A stretch of 64,000 nt of DNA, from assembly GCA_963808775.1 (NCBI GenBank), contig CAWEGR010000005.1:496001-560000 (forward strand), written 5' to 3'. This stretch comes from JACVRW01 sp963808775 (GTDB lineage Bacteria; Actinomycetota; Thermoleophilia; Solirubrobacterales; Thermoleophilaceae). Positions 47,539-55,892 of this stretch are shown in pieces. The notes below the pieces were generated by a model that was given only the letters and a program-made list of their open reading frames with translations, had not been told where the DNA came from and made no database searches. The translations under genes and the position numbers were made by a program. The first letter of the stretch is position 1; each line of letters opens with the position of its first letter.

Positions 47539-48314
47539 GCAGTTCGCTGCTCACGCAGGTGGGCATGCTCGCCCGCCGCTCCGTGGTGCGGACGCTGCGC
47601 CAGCCGGCGATGGTCGTGCCGTCGCTCGTGTTCCCGATCCTGCTGCTGTCGATCAACTCGAGCGGGCTCGACTCGGCCACGCGCCTGCCGGGCTTCCCGA
47701 CGGACTCCTACTTCCAGTTCGCCCTGGCGATCGCGTTCGTCCAGGGCGCCCTCTTCTCGGCCAACAGCGCCGGCACCAACATCGCGAACGACATCGAGAG
47801 CGGGTTCCTCAACCGGCTCTCGCTCACGCCGTTGCGGCGGGTGGCGCTGATGCTCGGCCAGCTCGCGGGCATCGTCGCCCTCGGGGCGATCCAGGCCACC
47901 ACGTTCCTGCTCGTCGGCGTCGCGTTCGGAGCGGGCTTCGCCTCGGGCGTCGCGGGCGCTGTTGTCATCGTGCTGTTCTCGCTCCTGATCTCGCTCGGCT
48001 TCGGGCTGATCGGCGCGTTCGTGGCGCTTCGCACCGGCAGCGGGGAGGCGGTGCAGGGCGTGTTCCCGCTGTTCTTCGCCGCCCTGTTCCTGTCCTCGAT
48101 GGCGCTGCCGCGCGACCTGATCGAGAGCGACTGGTTCCGCACGGTCGCGGACTGGAACCCGGTCTCCTACATGCTCGAGGCGATTCGCTCGCTGATGATC
48201 GTCGGCTGGGACGGAGAGGCCCTCGCGCTCGGCTTCGCCTGCGCCGGCGGCGTGGCGCTGCTCGCGCTGATCGGCTCCGCATCGGCGCTGCGCACGAGGA
48301 TGGTGAGGACGTGA
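47535..48314 (+). CDS. ABC-2 permease, first of two
   Basis: This 259-aa membrane protein starts at a GTG in the overlap with the ATPase gene. Six hydrophobic segments, the EDIESGFLNRLSLTPLRR-like loop (NDIESGFLNRLSLTPLRRV) and WNPVSYMLEAIRSLM mark the ABC-2 family. It overlaps the next permease by four bases, so both are made in equal amounts and probably form a heterodimeric channel with the ATPase. Confidence 0.9.
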   Translation: MSSSLLTQVGMLARRSVVRTLRQPAMVVPSLVFPILLLSINSSGLDSATRLPGFPTDSYFQFALAIAFVQGALFSANSAGTNIANDIESGFLNRLSLTPLRRVALMLGQLAGIVALGAIQATTFLLVGVAFGAGFASGVAGAVVIVLFSLLISLGFGLIGAFVALRTGSGEAVQGVFPLFFAALFLSSMALPRDLIESDWFRTVADWNPVSYMLEAIRSLMIVGWDGEALALGFACAGGVALLALIGSASALRTRMVRT

Positions 48315-49087
48315 GCGGTTCGACCTTCTGGTCGGTCGCGCGCGCCGTCGCCTGGCGCAACGCGCACAACTTCTTCACGAACCCGGCGATGATCATCCCG
48401 GCCGTGCTGTTCCCGCTGTTCTTCTTCACGGCGTTCGCGGGCGGGCTGTCGCGGGTCGACTCGGTCCCGGGCTTCGACTATGACGCCGGCTACACGACCT
48501 TCGTCTACGGCTTCGTGCTCCTGCAGGCCTCGACCTTCGGCGGGATCTTCACCGGCTTCGCCGTCGCGCGCGACTTCGAGTCCGGCTTCGCGCGGCGCGT
48601 CATGCTCGCCGCGGCACGGCGCGAGGGCATCATCGGCGGCTACTGGCTCGCCGCGCTGGTGCGCGCGCTGTTCACGATCTCGCTGATCACCGGAGTGGCC
48701 CTGCTCGCCGGGCTCGAGATCCACGGCGGGCCCCTCGACATCCTCGGGCTGCTGTCGCTCGCCCTGATCCTGAACGCGGCCGCGATGCTGTTCGGGACCG
48801 GGGTCGCGATGCGGATGAGGACGATGCAGGCGGGGCCGCTGATCCAGATGCCGGCCTTCCTGATCCTGTTCCTGATTCCGGTCTGGGTCCCGTACGACCT
48901 GCTGACGGGCTGGGTGCAGACGGCGGCGTCGGTCAACCCGATCACGCTCGTGATCGAGTCGGTGCGCGGCTTCCTCGAGGGCAACCCGACGGAGGTGCTG
49001 CCGGCCTTCGCCGTGCTCGCGCTGCTCGCGGCGATCACCGTGCTCTGGGCCCGCGGCGGACTCCGCAGCGCCGAGCGCGTTGCTTGA
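48311..49087 (+). CDS. ABC-2 permease, second of two
   Basis: This 258-aa membrane protein starts at a GTG overlapping the previous stop. Helical segments include MIIPAVLFPLFFFTAFAGGLS and VLALLAAITVLWARGG. The cytosolic loop reads RDFESGFARRVMLAAARREG, and VNPITLVIESVRGFLEG near the end is the family motif. It closes the ABC operon; the cupin gene begins 28 bases later. Confidence 0.9.
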   Translation: MSGSTFWSVARAVAWRNAHNFFTNPAMIIPAVLFPLFFFTAFAGGLSRVDSVPGFDYDAGYTTFVYGFVLLQASTFGGIFTGFAVARDFESGFARRVMLAAARREGIIGGYWLAALVRALFTISLITGVALLAGLEIHGGPLDILGLLSLALILNAAAMLFGTGVAMRMRTMQAGPLIQMPAFLILFLIPVWVPYDLLTGWVQTAASVNPITLVIESVRGFLEGNPTEVLPAFAVLALLAAITVLWARGGLRSAERVA

Positions 49088-49114
49088 CGCAACCCGCTTG
49101 GATAGCCTGCCCGT

Positions 49115-49541
49115 ATGGCTGAACCGGTGCAGGAAACGGTGACGGGCGAGGGCTATGCCGTCGCGAACATCGACGCGCTCGGCGAGGGCCCGGGATTCCG
49201 CAAGGTACGCAAGGAGCTCGGCGTCACGGCCTTCGGCGTGAACGGACTGATCGTGCCGGCGGGGTACAAGACGGGGCGGCACTTCCACGAGCGCCAGGAG
49301 GAGCTGTACTTCGTGCACAGCGGCCGGATCGCCATGACGTTCAACGACTCCTCGACGCACGAGCTCGGCCCCGGCGGCCTCGCGCGCGTCGACGCCGCGA
49401 CGATCCGCCAGCTCGAGGTGCTCGGCGACGAGCCCGCGGTGCTGCTGGTGACGGGCGGCAAGGACGGCTACGTCGGGCCGCGACGGCCAGCTCGCGGAGG
49501 GCGAGGAGAGCCGCTTCGGGAACGCCGGCCAGCCGGGCTAA
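49115..49541 (+). CDS. Cupin-domain protein, single-base frameshift near the end
   Basis: This protein of about 141 aa has a single beta-barrel cupin core with metal-ligand His/Glu in RHFHERQEELYFVHSGRIAM and a later GGLARVDAATIRQLEV. After KDGYVG the frame breaks at GGG, 49475-49477. In the next frame it continues RDGQLAEGEESRFGNAGQPG and stops at 49539. One G too many explains it. Cupins of this size bind metals and act as isomerases, dioxygenases or sensors; function is open. A repeat hairpin follows the stop. Confidence 0.83.
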
Positions 49542-49562
49542 GGGATACGGCGCCGGCGTCCG

Positions 49563-49599
49563 ATCTACGTTCGCCGGAGCTATTGCGGTGAACGTAGAT
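49563..49599. repeat. Hairpin sharing its arm sequence with 16994-17030
   Basis: ATCTACGTTC (49563-49572) pairs perfectly with GAACGTAGAT (49590-49599). Inside are a G-T wobble, a 3-bp CCG/CGG stem and a 9-base loop. Nine of ten arm bases equal those of the hairpin after nadA, and CGATCTACGTT is shared over 11 bases. It lies between the cupin stop and the next start (49606), so it may end the cupin transcript or fold in the leader of the secreted protein. Confidence 0.65.
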
Positions 49600-49605
49600 A
49601 GCAAC

Positions 49606-50565
49606 ATGAAGCACAAGGTGGCAGGGGTTGCGGTGAGCCTGCTCCTTGCTGCTGCCGTTCTCGCCGTACTGGGCGGCCCAACCGACGCCCGCCCAGTCCC
49701 GGGCGCCCCTCACTGCCCGATCTTCCCGCGCGACAACCACTGGAACCAGCGCGTCGACGGGCTCCCGCTGCTTCCCAACTCGGACGCGATCGTGCGCTCG
49801 ATCGGGCTCGACGAGACGATGCACGCCGACTTCGGCTCGGGTCTCTGGGAGGGCGGGCCGATCGGGATCCCGTTCACGACGGTTCGGCGCGGTCAGCCGA
49901 AGGTGCCCGTCAGCTTCGAGTACGCCGACGAGTCGGATGGCACGCGCTACCCGATCCCGCGCCGGGCCCCGGTCGAGGGCGGCAGGGGATCTGACGGCGA
50001 CCGGCACGTGATCGTGGTGGACCGCTCGCGCTGCCGCCTCTACGAGCTGTTCGCGGCCTACCCGCGCGACGGGGGCGCGCGCTGGGACGCGGGCTCCGGG
50101 GCAATCTGGAATCTGCGCTCGAACCGGCTGCGCCCGAGCGGCTGGACCTCGGCGGACGCCGCCGGCCTGCCGATCCTGCCGGGGCTCGCCCGCTACGACG
50201 AGGTGCGGCGCGGGCGCATCGACCACGCGCTCCGCTTCACCGCGGAACGCACCCGGCGCGCGTACGTCTATCCCGCGCGCCACTTCGCGTCAGACCTCAC
50301 GGACCCGGACCTGCCCGCAATGGGGCAGCGCCTGCGCCTGAAGGCCGGCTACGACATCTCCGGCTTCCCGCGCCAGGCGCGGATCGTGCTCCGCGCGCTC
50401 AAGCGCTACGGGATGATCCTGGCGGACAACGGCTCGCCCTGGTACGTCTCGGGGGCTCCGCACCGGGGCTGGGACAACGACCAGCTTCACGCCCTGCACG
50501 ACGTGCCGGGACGGGCGTTCGAGGTGGTCGACACGAGCCGTTTGCCCCGTCCGCGCGGCGGGTAG
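49606..50565 (+). CDS. Secreted conserved protein of unknown function
   Basis: This is a 319-aa protein with a signal peptide (VAGVAVSLLLAAAVLAVLGG, cleavage near ADA/R). The mature part has a pattern seen in uncharacterised bacterial secreted proteins: CPIFPRDNHWNQRVDGLPLLPNSD, then HADFGSGLWEGGPIGIPFTTV, then DGDRHVIVVDRSRCRLYELF and IDHALRFTAERTRR. It ends with a WDNDQLHALHDVPGRAFEVVD motif. Two Cys could form a disulfide. I assign no enzyme activity. The ATG at 49606 is favoured over GTG 49588, which lies inside the hairpin. Confidence 0.75.
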   Translation: MKHKVAGVAVSLLLAAAVLAVLGGPTDARPVPGAPHCPIFPRDNHWNQRVDGLPLLPNSDAIVRSIGLDETMHADFGSGLWEGGPIGIPFTTVRRGQPKVPVSFEYADESDGTRYPIPRRAPVEGGRGSDGDRHVIVVDRSRCRLYELFAAYPRDGGARWDAGSGAIWNLRSNRLRPSGWTSADAAGLPILPGLARYDEVRRGRIDHALRFTAERTRRAYVYPARHFASDLTDPDLPAMGQRLRLKAGYDISGFPRQARIVLRALKRYGMILADNGSPWYVSGAPHRGWDNDQLHALHDVPGRAFEVVDTSRLPRPRGG

Positions 50566-50573
50566 CCGCGCGC

Positions 50574-50819
50574 ATGTTGGGATACACGCTTGCGGCGATC
50601 GCCTTCGGTCTGTCGCTCGTCGTCATGTCCGGCGCGTTCATGGGGGGCGCGGTGATCGTCGCCGTGCCGCTCGCGGCGCTGCTGGTGGCGGGCGGGCTCG
50701 CGTTCGACTTCGCGCGCCGCCGGCGCCAGGCCGGCAGCGTCCAGACCTACGCCGAGGCGGCGAGGACGGAGAAGGTCGATTTCACCGCACGCGACAAGCA
50801 GACGCTGACGTCCGAGTAG
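50574..50819 (+). CDS. Small membrane protein, unknown
   Basis: This is an 81-aa protein with two hydrophobic helices (LGYTLAAIAFGLSLVVMSGAFMGG and VIVAVPLAALLVAGGLAF). A basic turn DFARRRRQAG and a charged tail follow. It starts eight bases after the secreted protein's stop and ends four bases before the DUF72 gene, so it is probably cotranscribed. I recognise no named family. Confidence 0.6.
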   Translation: MLGYTLAAIAFGLSLVVMSGAFMGGAVIVAVPLAALLVAGGLAFDFARRRRQAGSVQTYAEAARTEKVDFTARDKQTLTSE

Positions 50820-50823
50820 CGCC

Positions 50824-51658
50824 ATGCGGCCGATCCGGATCGGCTGCAGTGGCTGGAACTACGACGATTGGCGCGGGCGCCTCTACCCGGAGGGGCTCGG
50901 CAAGCCGCGCTGGCTGACCCGCTACGCGGAACTCTTCGAGACGGTCGAGGTCAACTCGACCTTCTACCGGCTCGCCTCGCGAAACGCGGTCGGTCGCTGG
51001 GTCGAGCAGACGCCGCCCGGCTTCGTGTTCGCGGCCAAGGCGAGCCGCTACCTGACGCACGTGCGGCGGCTTCGGGACGTCGGGGAGGGCATCCGGCGCT
51101 ACTACGAGCGCATCGAGCCGCTCGTCGCCTCCGGCCGCCTCGGGCCAGTCGTCTGGCAGTTCCCGGCGACGTTCCGGCGCCGTGACCCCGGTGGCGAGGA
51201 TCTTCTGGCTCGCGTCGAGCGCCTGCTCGAGCAGGTGCCCGCAGGGGCGGCATTGCTTCGAGTTCCGCGACCCGAGCTGGTTCAACCCCGAGCTCTATGA
51301 CCTGTTGCGCGCCCACGACGCGGCGCTCGTGATCGGAGACCACCCGCGATGGCCCTTCCAGGCCCGCGAGCTAACGGCGGCCTGGACGCTCGTCCGCCTC
51401 CACCACGGTCACCGCGGCCGGCGCGGGAACTACTCGGAGACGGAGCTCGACGACTGGGCCCGGCGGATCTCCGGATGGAGTCGCCGGGCCGAGGTCTTCG
51501 TCTATTTCAACAACGACTGGGAGGGCTTCGCCGTCGCGAACGCGATCGGCCTCATGCAGCGGCTGCAGCCGTCTCGAGCCGGGTCAGCGCCCGCCGCAGC
51601 AGACGCGACACGTGCATCTGCGAGTAGCCGATCCGCTCGCCGATCTCGCGCTGCGTGA
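50824..51658 (+). CDS. DUF72 family protein (YecE-like), single-base frameshift
   Basis: The N-terminal half (IRIGCSGWNYDDWRGRLYPEGLGK, NSTFYRLASRNAVGRWVEQTP, WQFPATFRR) and the C-terminal half (HCFEFRDPSWFNPELYDLL, then AWTLVRLHHGHRGRRGNYSETEL and VFVYFNNDWEGFAVANAIGL) together are a complete DUF72 TIM-barrel-like protein. They are in different frames, joined by removing one G of GGGG at 51244-51247, which gives QVPAGRHCFEF. DUF72 proteins are uncharacterised. The stop at 51658 lies inside the convergent sigma gene by 107 bases, so the true C-terminus may be shorter. Confidence 0.85.
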
Positions 51659-52367
51659 GGTCCTCCATGAAGCGCAGCTCGAGCACCTGGCGCTCCACTT
51701 CCGGCAGCGCCTTCCACGTGCTGGCGATCGCCTCGCGGTCCTCGACGAGCTCGTACGCCGAGTCGTCGTCGCCGATCAGGTCGATCACCGACGCCGACTC
51801 GTCGTCGTCGCGCGCCGCAGGGGCATCGAGCGACGCCGCCTCGTAGCTCGCGGCCGCTTCCTGCGCCTCGAGCACCTCCTCGACGGTGCAGCCCAGCTGC
51901 GCCGCCACCTCACGCGCCTTGGGCGAGCGATGGAGCTCCTTCGACAGCTCCTCGGTCGTGCGGCTCACCGCGAGCGCCCTCTCCTGGAGATCGCGCGCAA
52001 CGTGCATCGACCAGCCCTTGTCGCGGAAGTGCCGCTTGAGCTCGCCGAGGATCGTGGGCGCCGCGTAGCTCGTGAACTTCGTGCCGCGCTCCGGCTCGAA
52101 CCGGTCGATCGCCTTGACGAGGCCGAGGCTTGCGACCTGCAGCAGGTCGTCGAACGGCTCGTCGGTGTACGAGTAGCGCAGGGCGAGATCGCGCGCCAGC
52201 GGCAGGAACCGCTCCGCCAGCTCCTCGCGTGCGGCGAGGTCGCCTTCGCGGTGGTACCGGATCAGGAGCTGGCGCTCCGTCTCGCGTATGTCCTCGCGTT
52301 CGCAGGATGACCTGCGGCGCGGCGGTAGAGCAATGAGCCCCCGGGGGGCAATTGTCGTTGCACTCAT
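51552..52367 (-). CDS. SigB/SigF-type stress or sporulation-family sigma factor
   Basis: This 271-aa sigma-70 factor of the SigB/F/G branch has LLQVASLGLVKAIDRFEPERGTKFTSYAAPTILGELKRHFRDKGWSMHVARDLQERAL in region 2 and region 4 LPEVERQVLELRFMEDLTQREIGERIGYSQMHVSRLLRRAL. SigB-type factors are controlled by anti-sigma kinases and anti-anti-sigma proteins, neither of which is adjacent here. Its stress-type neighbours (DUF6766, DUF2294, DUF1360, YihY) fit a general stress role. The acidic linker between regions 3 and 4 is long. Confidence 0.93.
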   Translation of the reverse strand: MSATTIAPRGLIALPPRRRSSCEREDIRETERQLLIRYHREGDLAAREELAERFLPLARDLALRYSYTDEPFDDLLQVASLGLVKAIDRFEPERGTKFTSYAAPTILGELKRHFRDKGWSMHVARDLQERALAVSRTTEELSKELHRSPKAREVAAQLGCTVEEVLEAQEAAASYEAASLDAPAARDDDESASVIDLIGDDDSAYELVEDREAIASTWKALPEVERQVLELRFMEDLTQREIGERIGYSQMHVSRLLRRALTRLETAAAAA

Positions 52368-52579
52368 AGAACCTCACCTCTCGAATAGATGTGAGGGTCC
52401 GTGTGAGCTGACCGCTGGCCGGCGGCCGTGACCGTCCCCCTCTGTGAACTCAGGTCCCGCGACATCCGCCCTCAGATCGCTTCGTCGCTTGACCTGCCCC
52501 AATTCTGTCCCTTCTGGCCAAGCCCTAAACCTCAGACGGGGGTTGGGGCGCGGTGTTTCCGGGTACCCTGCCGCCGCCG

Positions 52580-53255
52580 TCAGCCCTCCACGCCCGTGGC
52601 GTGGTGAGAGGACCCGACTGGCTTTGACTCCGGCGATCCCCGCTGCCGGAGATAGACCGCCAGAATTGCCATCGACCCGACGGCCAGGAACTCCGACTGC
52701 CAGTTCTGAAGCGTCTTTTCCCAGAAGTCGGGCCTGGTCAGGTAATCCGCCCACGAGACCGGCGCCTCCTGGTGATCGAGGCGGTCGGAGTTGTACTCGA
52801 CGACGCCGGTCACGGACTGGGCGACCCAGCTGCCGATCCAGATGAGGCCCATCACGATGAGCAGCGAGTTCTGGTAGAGCTGCAGGCGCAGCCCGCCGGC
52901 CTTCGCCCAGCGCGGCGAGTCCCGCCGGGCATGGGGGCCGATCTTCTGATCGCTGTCCGACTCCCCACCCGCCTTGCCGAGCTCCTTCGATTCGGGAGAG
53001 CCGCGCTGCACGAGCCAGACGGTCAGCAGCACGAACAGCGCAAACTGGAGGTACTCGGACTGCCAGTTCTCGAGCACGGCCACCGCGAATGCGGAGGAGA
53101 TCACGTAGCGGCCGAGCGAGATGTCGGGATCGCCGTGGCGCGCCTGGTCCTCGTTGAAGTCGGCGTGTCCCGCCAGCGCCTGAAGGCAGATCGCGGCGAG
53201 GAACAGGCCGAGAAACGATGAGCGACAGGCCGTTCTCGTAGGCGAAGCGGCGCAT
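52580..53255 (-). CDS. DUF6766 membrane protein, single-base frameshift near the start
   Basis: This is a protein of about 224 aa with two tandem units, each with a hydrophobic segment and an ENWQSE/QNWQSEFL motif followed by a QRGSPESK motif. The start at 53255 reads MRRFAYENGLSLIV. The frame then breaks at a coding-strand TTT (plus-strand AAA, 53213-53215) and resumes as FLGLFLAAICLQALAGHAD, RHGDPDISLGRYVISS and onward. One base fewer gives the smooth DUF6766 start. The function is unknown. The 27-aa microprotein gene ends two bases upstream, so the two are probably translated together. Confidence 0.8.
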
Positions 53256-53257
53256 CG

Positions 53258-53341
53258 TCAGAGGTGCGAGAGCCCGGAGATCAGCGCGAGCACGATGCCG
53301 ATGCCAATCACCGTCAGATAGATCACGAACATCGCGCGCAT
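53258..53341 (-). CDS. 27-aa hydrophobic microprotein upstream of DUF6766
   Basis: ATG at 53341 encodes MRAMFVIYLTVIGIGIVLAL followed by ISGLSHL and TGA at 53258, a single transmembrane helix. Only two bases separate its stop from the DUF6766 start and two from the upstream lipoprotein gene stop, so it fits an operon exactly. The codons are GC-ending and the hydrophobic pattern is tight. It is too short for routine gene callers. I recall similar tiny proteins before DUF6766 in other actinobacteria, but this is not verified here. Confidence 0.65.
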   Translation of the reverse strand: MRAMFVIYLTVIGIGIVLALISGLSHL

Positions 53342-53343
53342 CG

Positions 53344-53739
53344 TCAACCCGCGAGCTCGCATTCCAGGGGAAGGTCGCCCGCGGGCGGCTTGCACCCGGC
53401 CGCCGACACCTTCCAACCCTCGTGGCCCTTGTCCAGGAACACGGAGCCCGCGTCAGCGAGGTCGATGTAGGCGCTCGTCACGTAGACCTCCGCGGAGGCA
53501 CTCGTGGCGCCGGCCGGCAGGTCCAGGTCCATGATGGCCTCTTCGCAGGCCGCCCCCTCGCTCTCTTCGAGCCTGGAGGCGGTCTCCTCGCTCAGCTGCT
53601 CGCACGCCTCGGCTCCGTCACCGGCCTCGAGCGCCGCATGGAAGTGGTTCGATACCGAGGCGGCGTCGCGCTCGCGTTCGCCGCTCCCGCACGAGGCGAA
53701 CAGCACCGCGAGCAGCACCAGCGGCAGGAAACGCGGCAT
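53344..53739 (-). CDS. Putative lipoprotein of unknown function
   Basis: This is a 131-aa protein. The ATG at 53739 gives a signal peptide (RFLPLVLLAVLFASC) with a lipobox, Cys at about residue 16, so it is likely anchored to the outer face of the membrane. The mature part is acidic and helical (HFHAALEAGDGAEACEQLSEETASRLEE) with four more Cys, enough for two disulfides. No catalytic motif is visible. It is the first gene of the leftward microprotein/DUF6766 set and diverges from the DUF2294 gene by 71 bases. Confidence 0.68.
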   Translation of the reverse strand: MPRFLPLVLLAVLFASCGSGERERDAASVSNHFHAALEAGDGAEACEQLSEETASRLEESEGAACEEAIMDLDLPAGATSASAEVYVTSAYIDLADAGSVFLDKGHEGWKVSAAGCKPPAGDLPLECELAG

Positions 53740-53810
53740 GCGCTGCTGATGCCCTCCTCCCGACGGGCGGCAAACCCACCCGTCCGCATCGCGAGCCATA
53801 GACTGTCCTC

Positions 53811-54179
53811 GTGGACTCCGTCAGCCACTCCGAGCCACGGACGGTCTCGGGCGACCAGCTCGCGGCCGTGACGAACGGCATCGTGCAGCTCTTCAGCGAG
53901 TACTACGGGCGCGGCCCGACCAAGGCGAAGAGCTATGTGCTCGACGACCAGTACCTGATCTGCATCCTGCACGACACGATGACCACCGTCGAGCAGACGC
54001 TCACGGCGCGCGGCGAGGGAGCGAAGGTGCGCGAGGTGCGCCTGACCTTCCAGGAGGCGATGGCGGATTCGTTCACCGCGGTGGTGGAGCAGGCGACCGG
54101 ACGGCCGGTGCTCAGCTATCACAGCCAGCTGACGCTCGACCCCGACGTGGGATTCGAGTTCTTCCTGCTCGGCAACTAG
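53811..54179 (+). CDS. DUF2294 family protein
   Basis: This 122-aa protein starts at a GTG. LAAVTNGIVQLFSEYYGRGPTKAKSYVLDDQYLICIL and VREVRLTFQEAMADSFTAVVEQATGRPVLSYHSQLTLDPDVGFEFFLL are the conserved DUF2294 blocks. The family is small, soluble and uncharacterised. Its 3' end overlaps the convergent DUF1360 gene by four bases. Confidence 0.85.
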   Translation: MDSVSHSEPRTVSGDQLAAVTNGIVQLFSEYYGRGPTKAKSYVLDDQYLICILHDTMTTVEQTLTARGEGAKVREVRLTFQEAMADSFTAVVEQATGRPVLSYHSQLTLDPDVGFEFFLLGN

Positions 54180-54700
54180 TCCGAGAGTCCGCGTTCCTCG
54201 GCCGCCTTGTAGGCGATCTGAAGGAAGTCGGACAGCGCGAGCGCGGTGAGCACGGAGGCGCTGAAGCGTGTGGCGCGCGGCGCGAACAGCAGGCCGATGT
54301 GAAATCCGCCCGAGAACCACAGGCCGAGGCAGTAGGGGCAGACGAGCAGCTCGCCGAGGGTTCGCCGCAATCCGGTCCCGCGCGAGCGCTCCTCGACCTC
54401 GGCGGGGCCGCCCTCCTCCTGGAACTCGGTGAACGGCGCGCGTGCGAAGGCCGTGATCCGGTCCTTGGCGACGAGCCTGCTGAGCTTGTAGGTAGCCGTG
54501 CCGATCAGCGCGACATCGCCTGCTCCGACGCGCTCCGGCAGCTCGCGTCCCCGTCGCCGCGCTGCTGCCACCGATCCCACGAGGCCGGCGTGGAAGACGG
54601 CCGCGAAGGCCGCGTAGGCAGCGAACGGGGGACGCTTCTCAGGCGGGGCGTAGCCGGCGAACGGGCCACCGTTCGCCTCGGTGCGAGTCTCGACGCTCAC
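54176..54700 (-). CDS. DUF1360 family membrane protein
   Basis: This 174-aa protein starts at a GTG sharing four bases with the YihY gene stop. Features are DVALIGTATYKLSRLVAKDRITAFARAPFTEF, LLVCPYCLGLWFSGGF and hydrophobic helices at both ends, the DUF1360 pattern with a conserved CPYCLG motif. The function is unknown. It is the last gene of a leftward operon of envelope proteins. Confidence 0.83.
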   Translation of the reverse strand: MSVETRTEANGGPFAGYAPPEKRPPFAAYAAFAAVFHAGLVGSVAAARRRGRELPERVGAGDVALIGTATYKLSRLVAKDRITAFARAPFTEFQEEGGPAEVEERSRGTGLRRTLGELLVCPYCLGLWFSGGFHIGLLFAPRATRFSASVLTALALSDFLQIAYKAAEERGLSD

Positions 54701-55659
54701 GCGTGCTGATCCTCGATCTTCTTCGTGTCGCGCGGCTCGACGAACGGCTCGCGGTCCTCGGGCCGCATGCCCGACTCGATCGCGCGGCCGCGCTCGAGCT
54801 CGGCGTTGAACTCGGCCCCGAGCAGGATCATCACGTTCGACATCCACAGCCAGACCAGGAAGACGATCGGCCCGGCGAGCGCTCCGTAGGTCTTGTTGTA
54901 GGACCCGAAGTTGGCCACGTAGAAGGCGAAGGCGGCCGACGCGATGATCCAGCCGACGACGGCCAGGATGCTGCCGGGCGACAGCCACTTGAACTTCGGC
55001 TGCTTCACGTTCGGCGCGGCCCAGTAGAGCAGTGCGAACATGAAGGAGACGAACAGGATCAGCACCGGCCACTTGGCGATGTTCCACACCGTCACGGCGG
55101 TGTCGCCGAGGCCGAGGAGGTTCCCGACCTCTCGCGCAAGCCCGCCGGAGACCGCGACCGCCACGGCGCTGACCGCGGTCAGAACCATCAGCAGGATGGT
55201 GAGCCCGACACGCATCGGCAGGGTCTTCCAGAGCGGCCGGCCCTCCTCGATGTCGTAGATCGCATTCGAGGCCCGCATGAAGGCGGCGATGTACCCGGAG
55301 GCGGACCAGATCGCGGCGATCAGGCCGATCACGAAGAAGACGCCGGCAGCGCCCGAGCTGCCCTGCAGGTTCTCGATCGCGCTCGTGAAGATGTCCTTGG
55401 CCGGCCCCGGCGCGACGCTGCCGAGATTGTCGATCAGGGGCTGCGTCGCCGACTCCCCGATCAGCCCGAGGATCGAGACGAGCACGAGCAGCGCGGGGAA
55501 GATCGCGAGGACGCCGTAATAGGTGAGCGCCGCCGCCCAGTCGGTGAGGTTGTCCTCCCGAAACTCCTTGGCCGAGCGCTTCAGGACGCCGAACCAGGAG
55601 CGCTTGCTGAGGTCGGTGGGGCCTTCCGGGGGGTCGCCCTCCCTGGCGAATCGCGGCAT
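54697..55659 (-). CDS. YihY/virulence factor BrkB family membrane protein
   Basis: This is a 320-aa integral membrane protein with six helices. Family features are DWAAALTYYGVLAIFPALLVLVSILGL, then IWSASGYIAAFMRASNAIYDI, then FKWLSPGSILAVVGWIIASAAFAFYVANFGSYNKTYGALAG and MLLGAEFNAELE. Despite the old RNase BN name these are membrane proteins of unknown transport role. AGGAGG eight bases before the ATG at 55659 sets the start; an upstream ATG at 55683 would overlap DUF3618. It is coupled to DUF1360 by four bases. Confidence 0.9.
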   Translation of the reverse strand: MPRFAREGDPPEGPTDLSKRSWFGVLKRSAKEFREDNLTDWAAALTYYGVLAIFPALLVLVSILGLIGESATQPLIDNLGSVAPGPAKDIFTSAIENLQGSSGAAGVFFVIGLIAAIWSASGYIAAFMRASNAIYDIEEGRPLWKTLPMRVGLTILLMVLTAVSAVAVAVSGGLAREVGNLLGLGDTAVTVWNIAKWPVLILFVSFMFALLYWAAPNVKQPKFKWLSPGSILAVVGWIIASAAFAFYVANFGSYNKTYGALAGPIVFLVWLWMSNVMILLGAEFNAELERGRAIESGMRPEDREPFVEPRDTKKIEDQHA

Positions 55660-55661
55660 GT

Positions 55662-55892
55662 TCAGCGCCTCCTGATTATCCATAGGGCCACTAGCCCGAC
55701 GACGATTCCGGCGGCCGCCGCTCCGACCGGAAGCGGGTTCTCGCGAGCGCGCGTCTCGACTTCCTCGCGCTTGGCCCGCACCTGAGCCTTCACGTCCGCC
55801 TTGTGCGAGAGCTGCTCCACGGTGTCGCCGAGCTCGCGGCGGGTCCGCTCGATGTCGCGGCGGAGATCCTCCGGGGTCCTCTGCCCGGTCAC
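55662..55892 (-). CDS. DUF3618 family protein
   Basis: This is a 76-aa protein. The N-terminal helix PEDLRRDIERTRRELGDTVEQLSHKADVKAQV and a C-terminal transmembrane helix (VGAAAAGIVVGLVALWII) with RRR end match DUF3618, an actinobacterial envelope-associated family. It overlaps the holin-like gene upstream by four bases and lies two bases before YihY, so the three form one operon. Confidence 0.87.
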   Translation of the reverse strand: MTGQRTPEDLRRDIERTRRELGDTVEQLSHKADVKAQVRAKREEVETRARENPLPVGAAAAGIVVGLVALWIIRRR

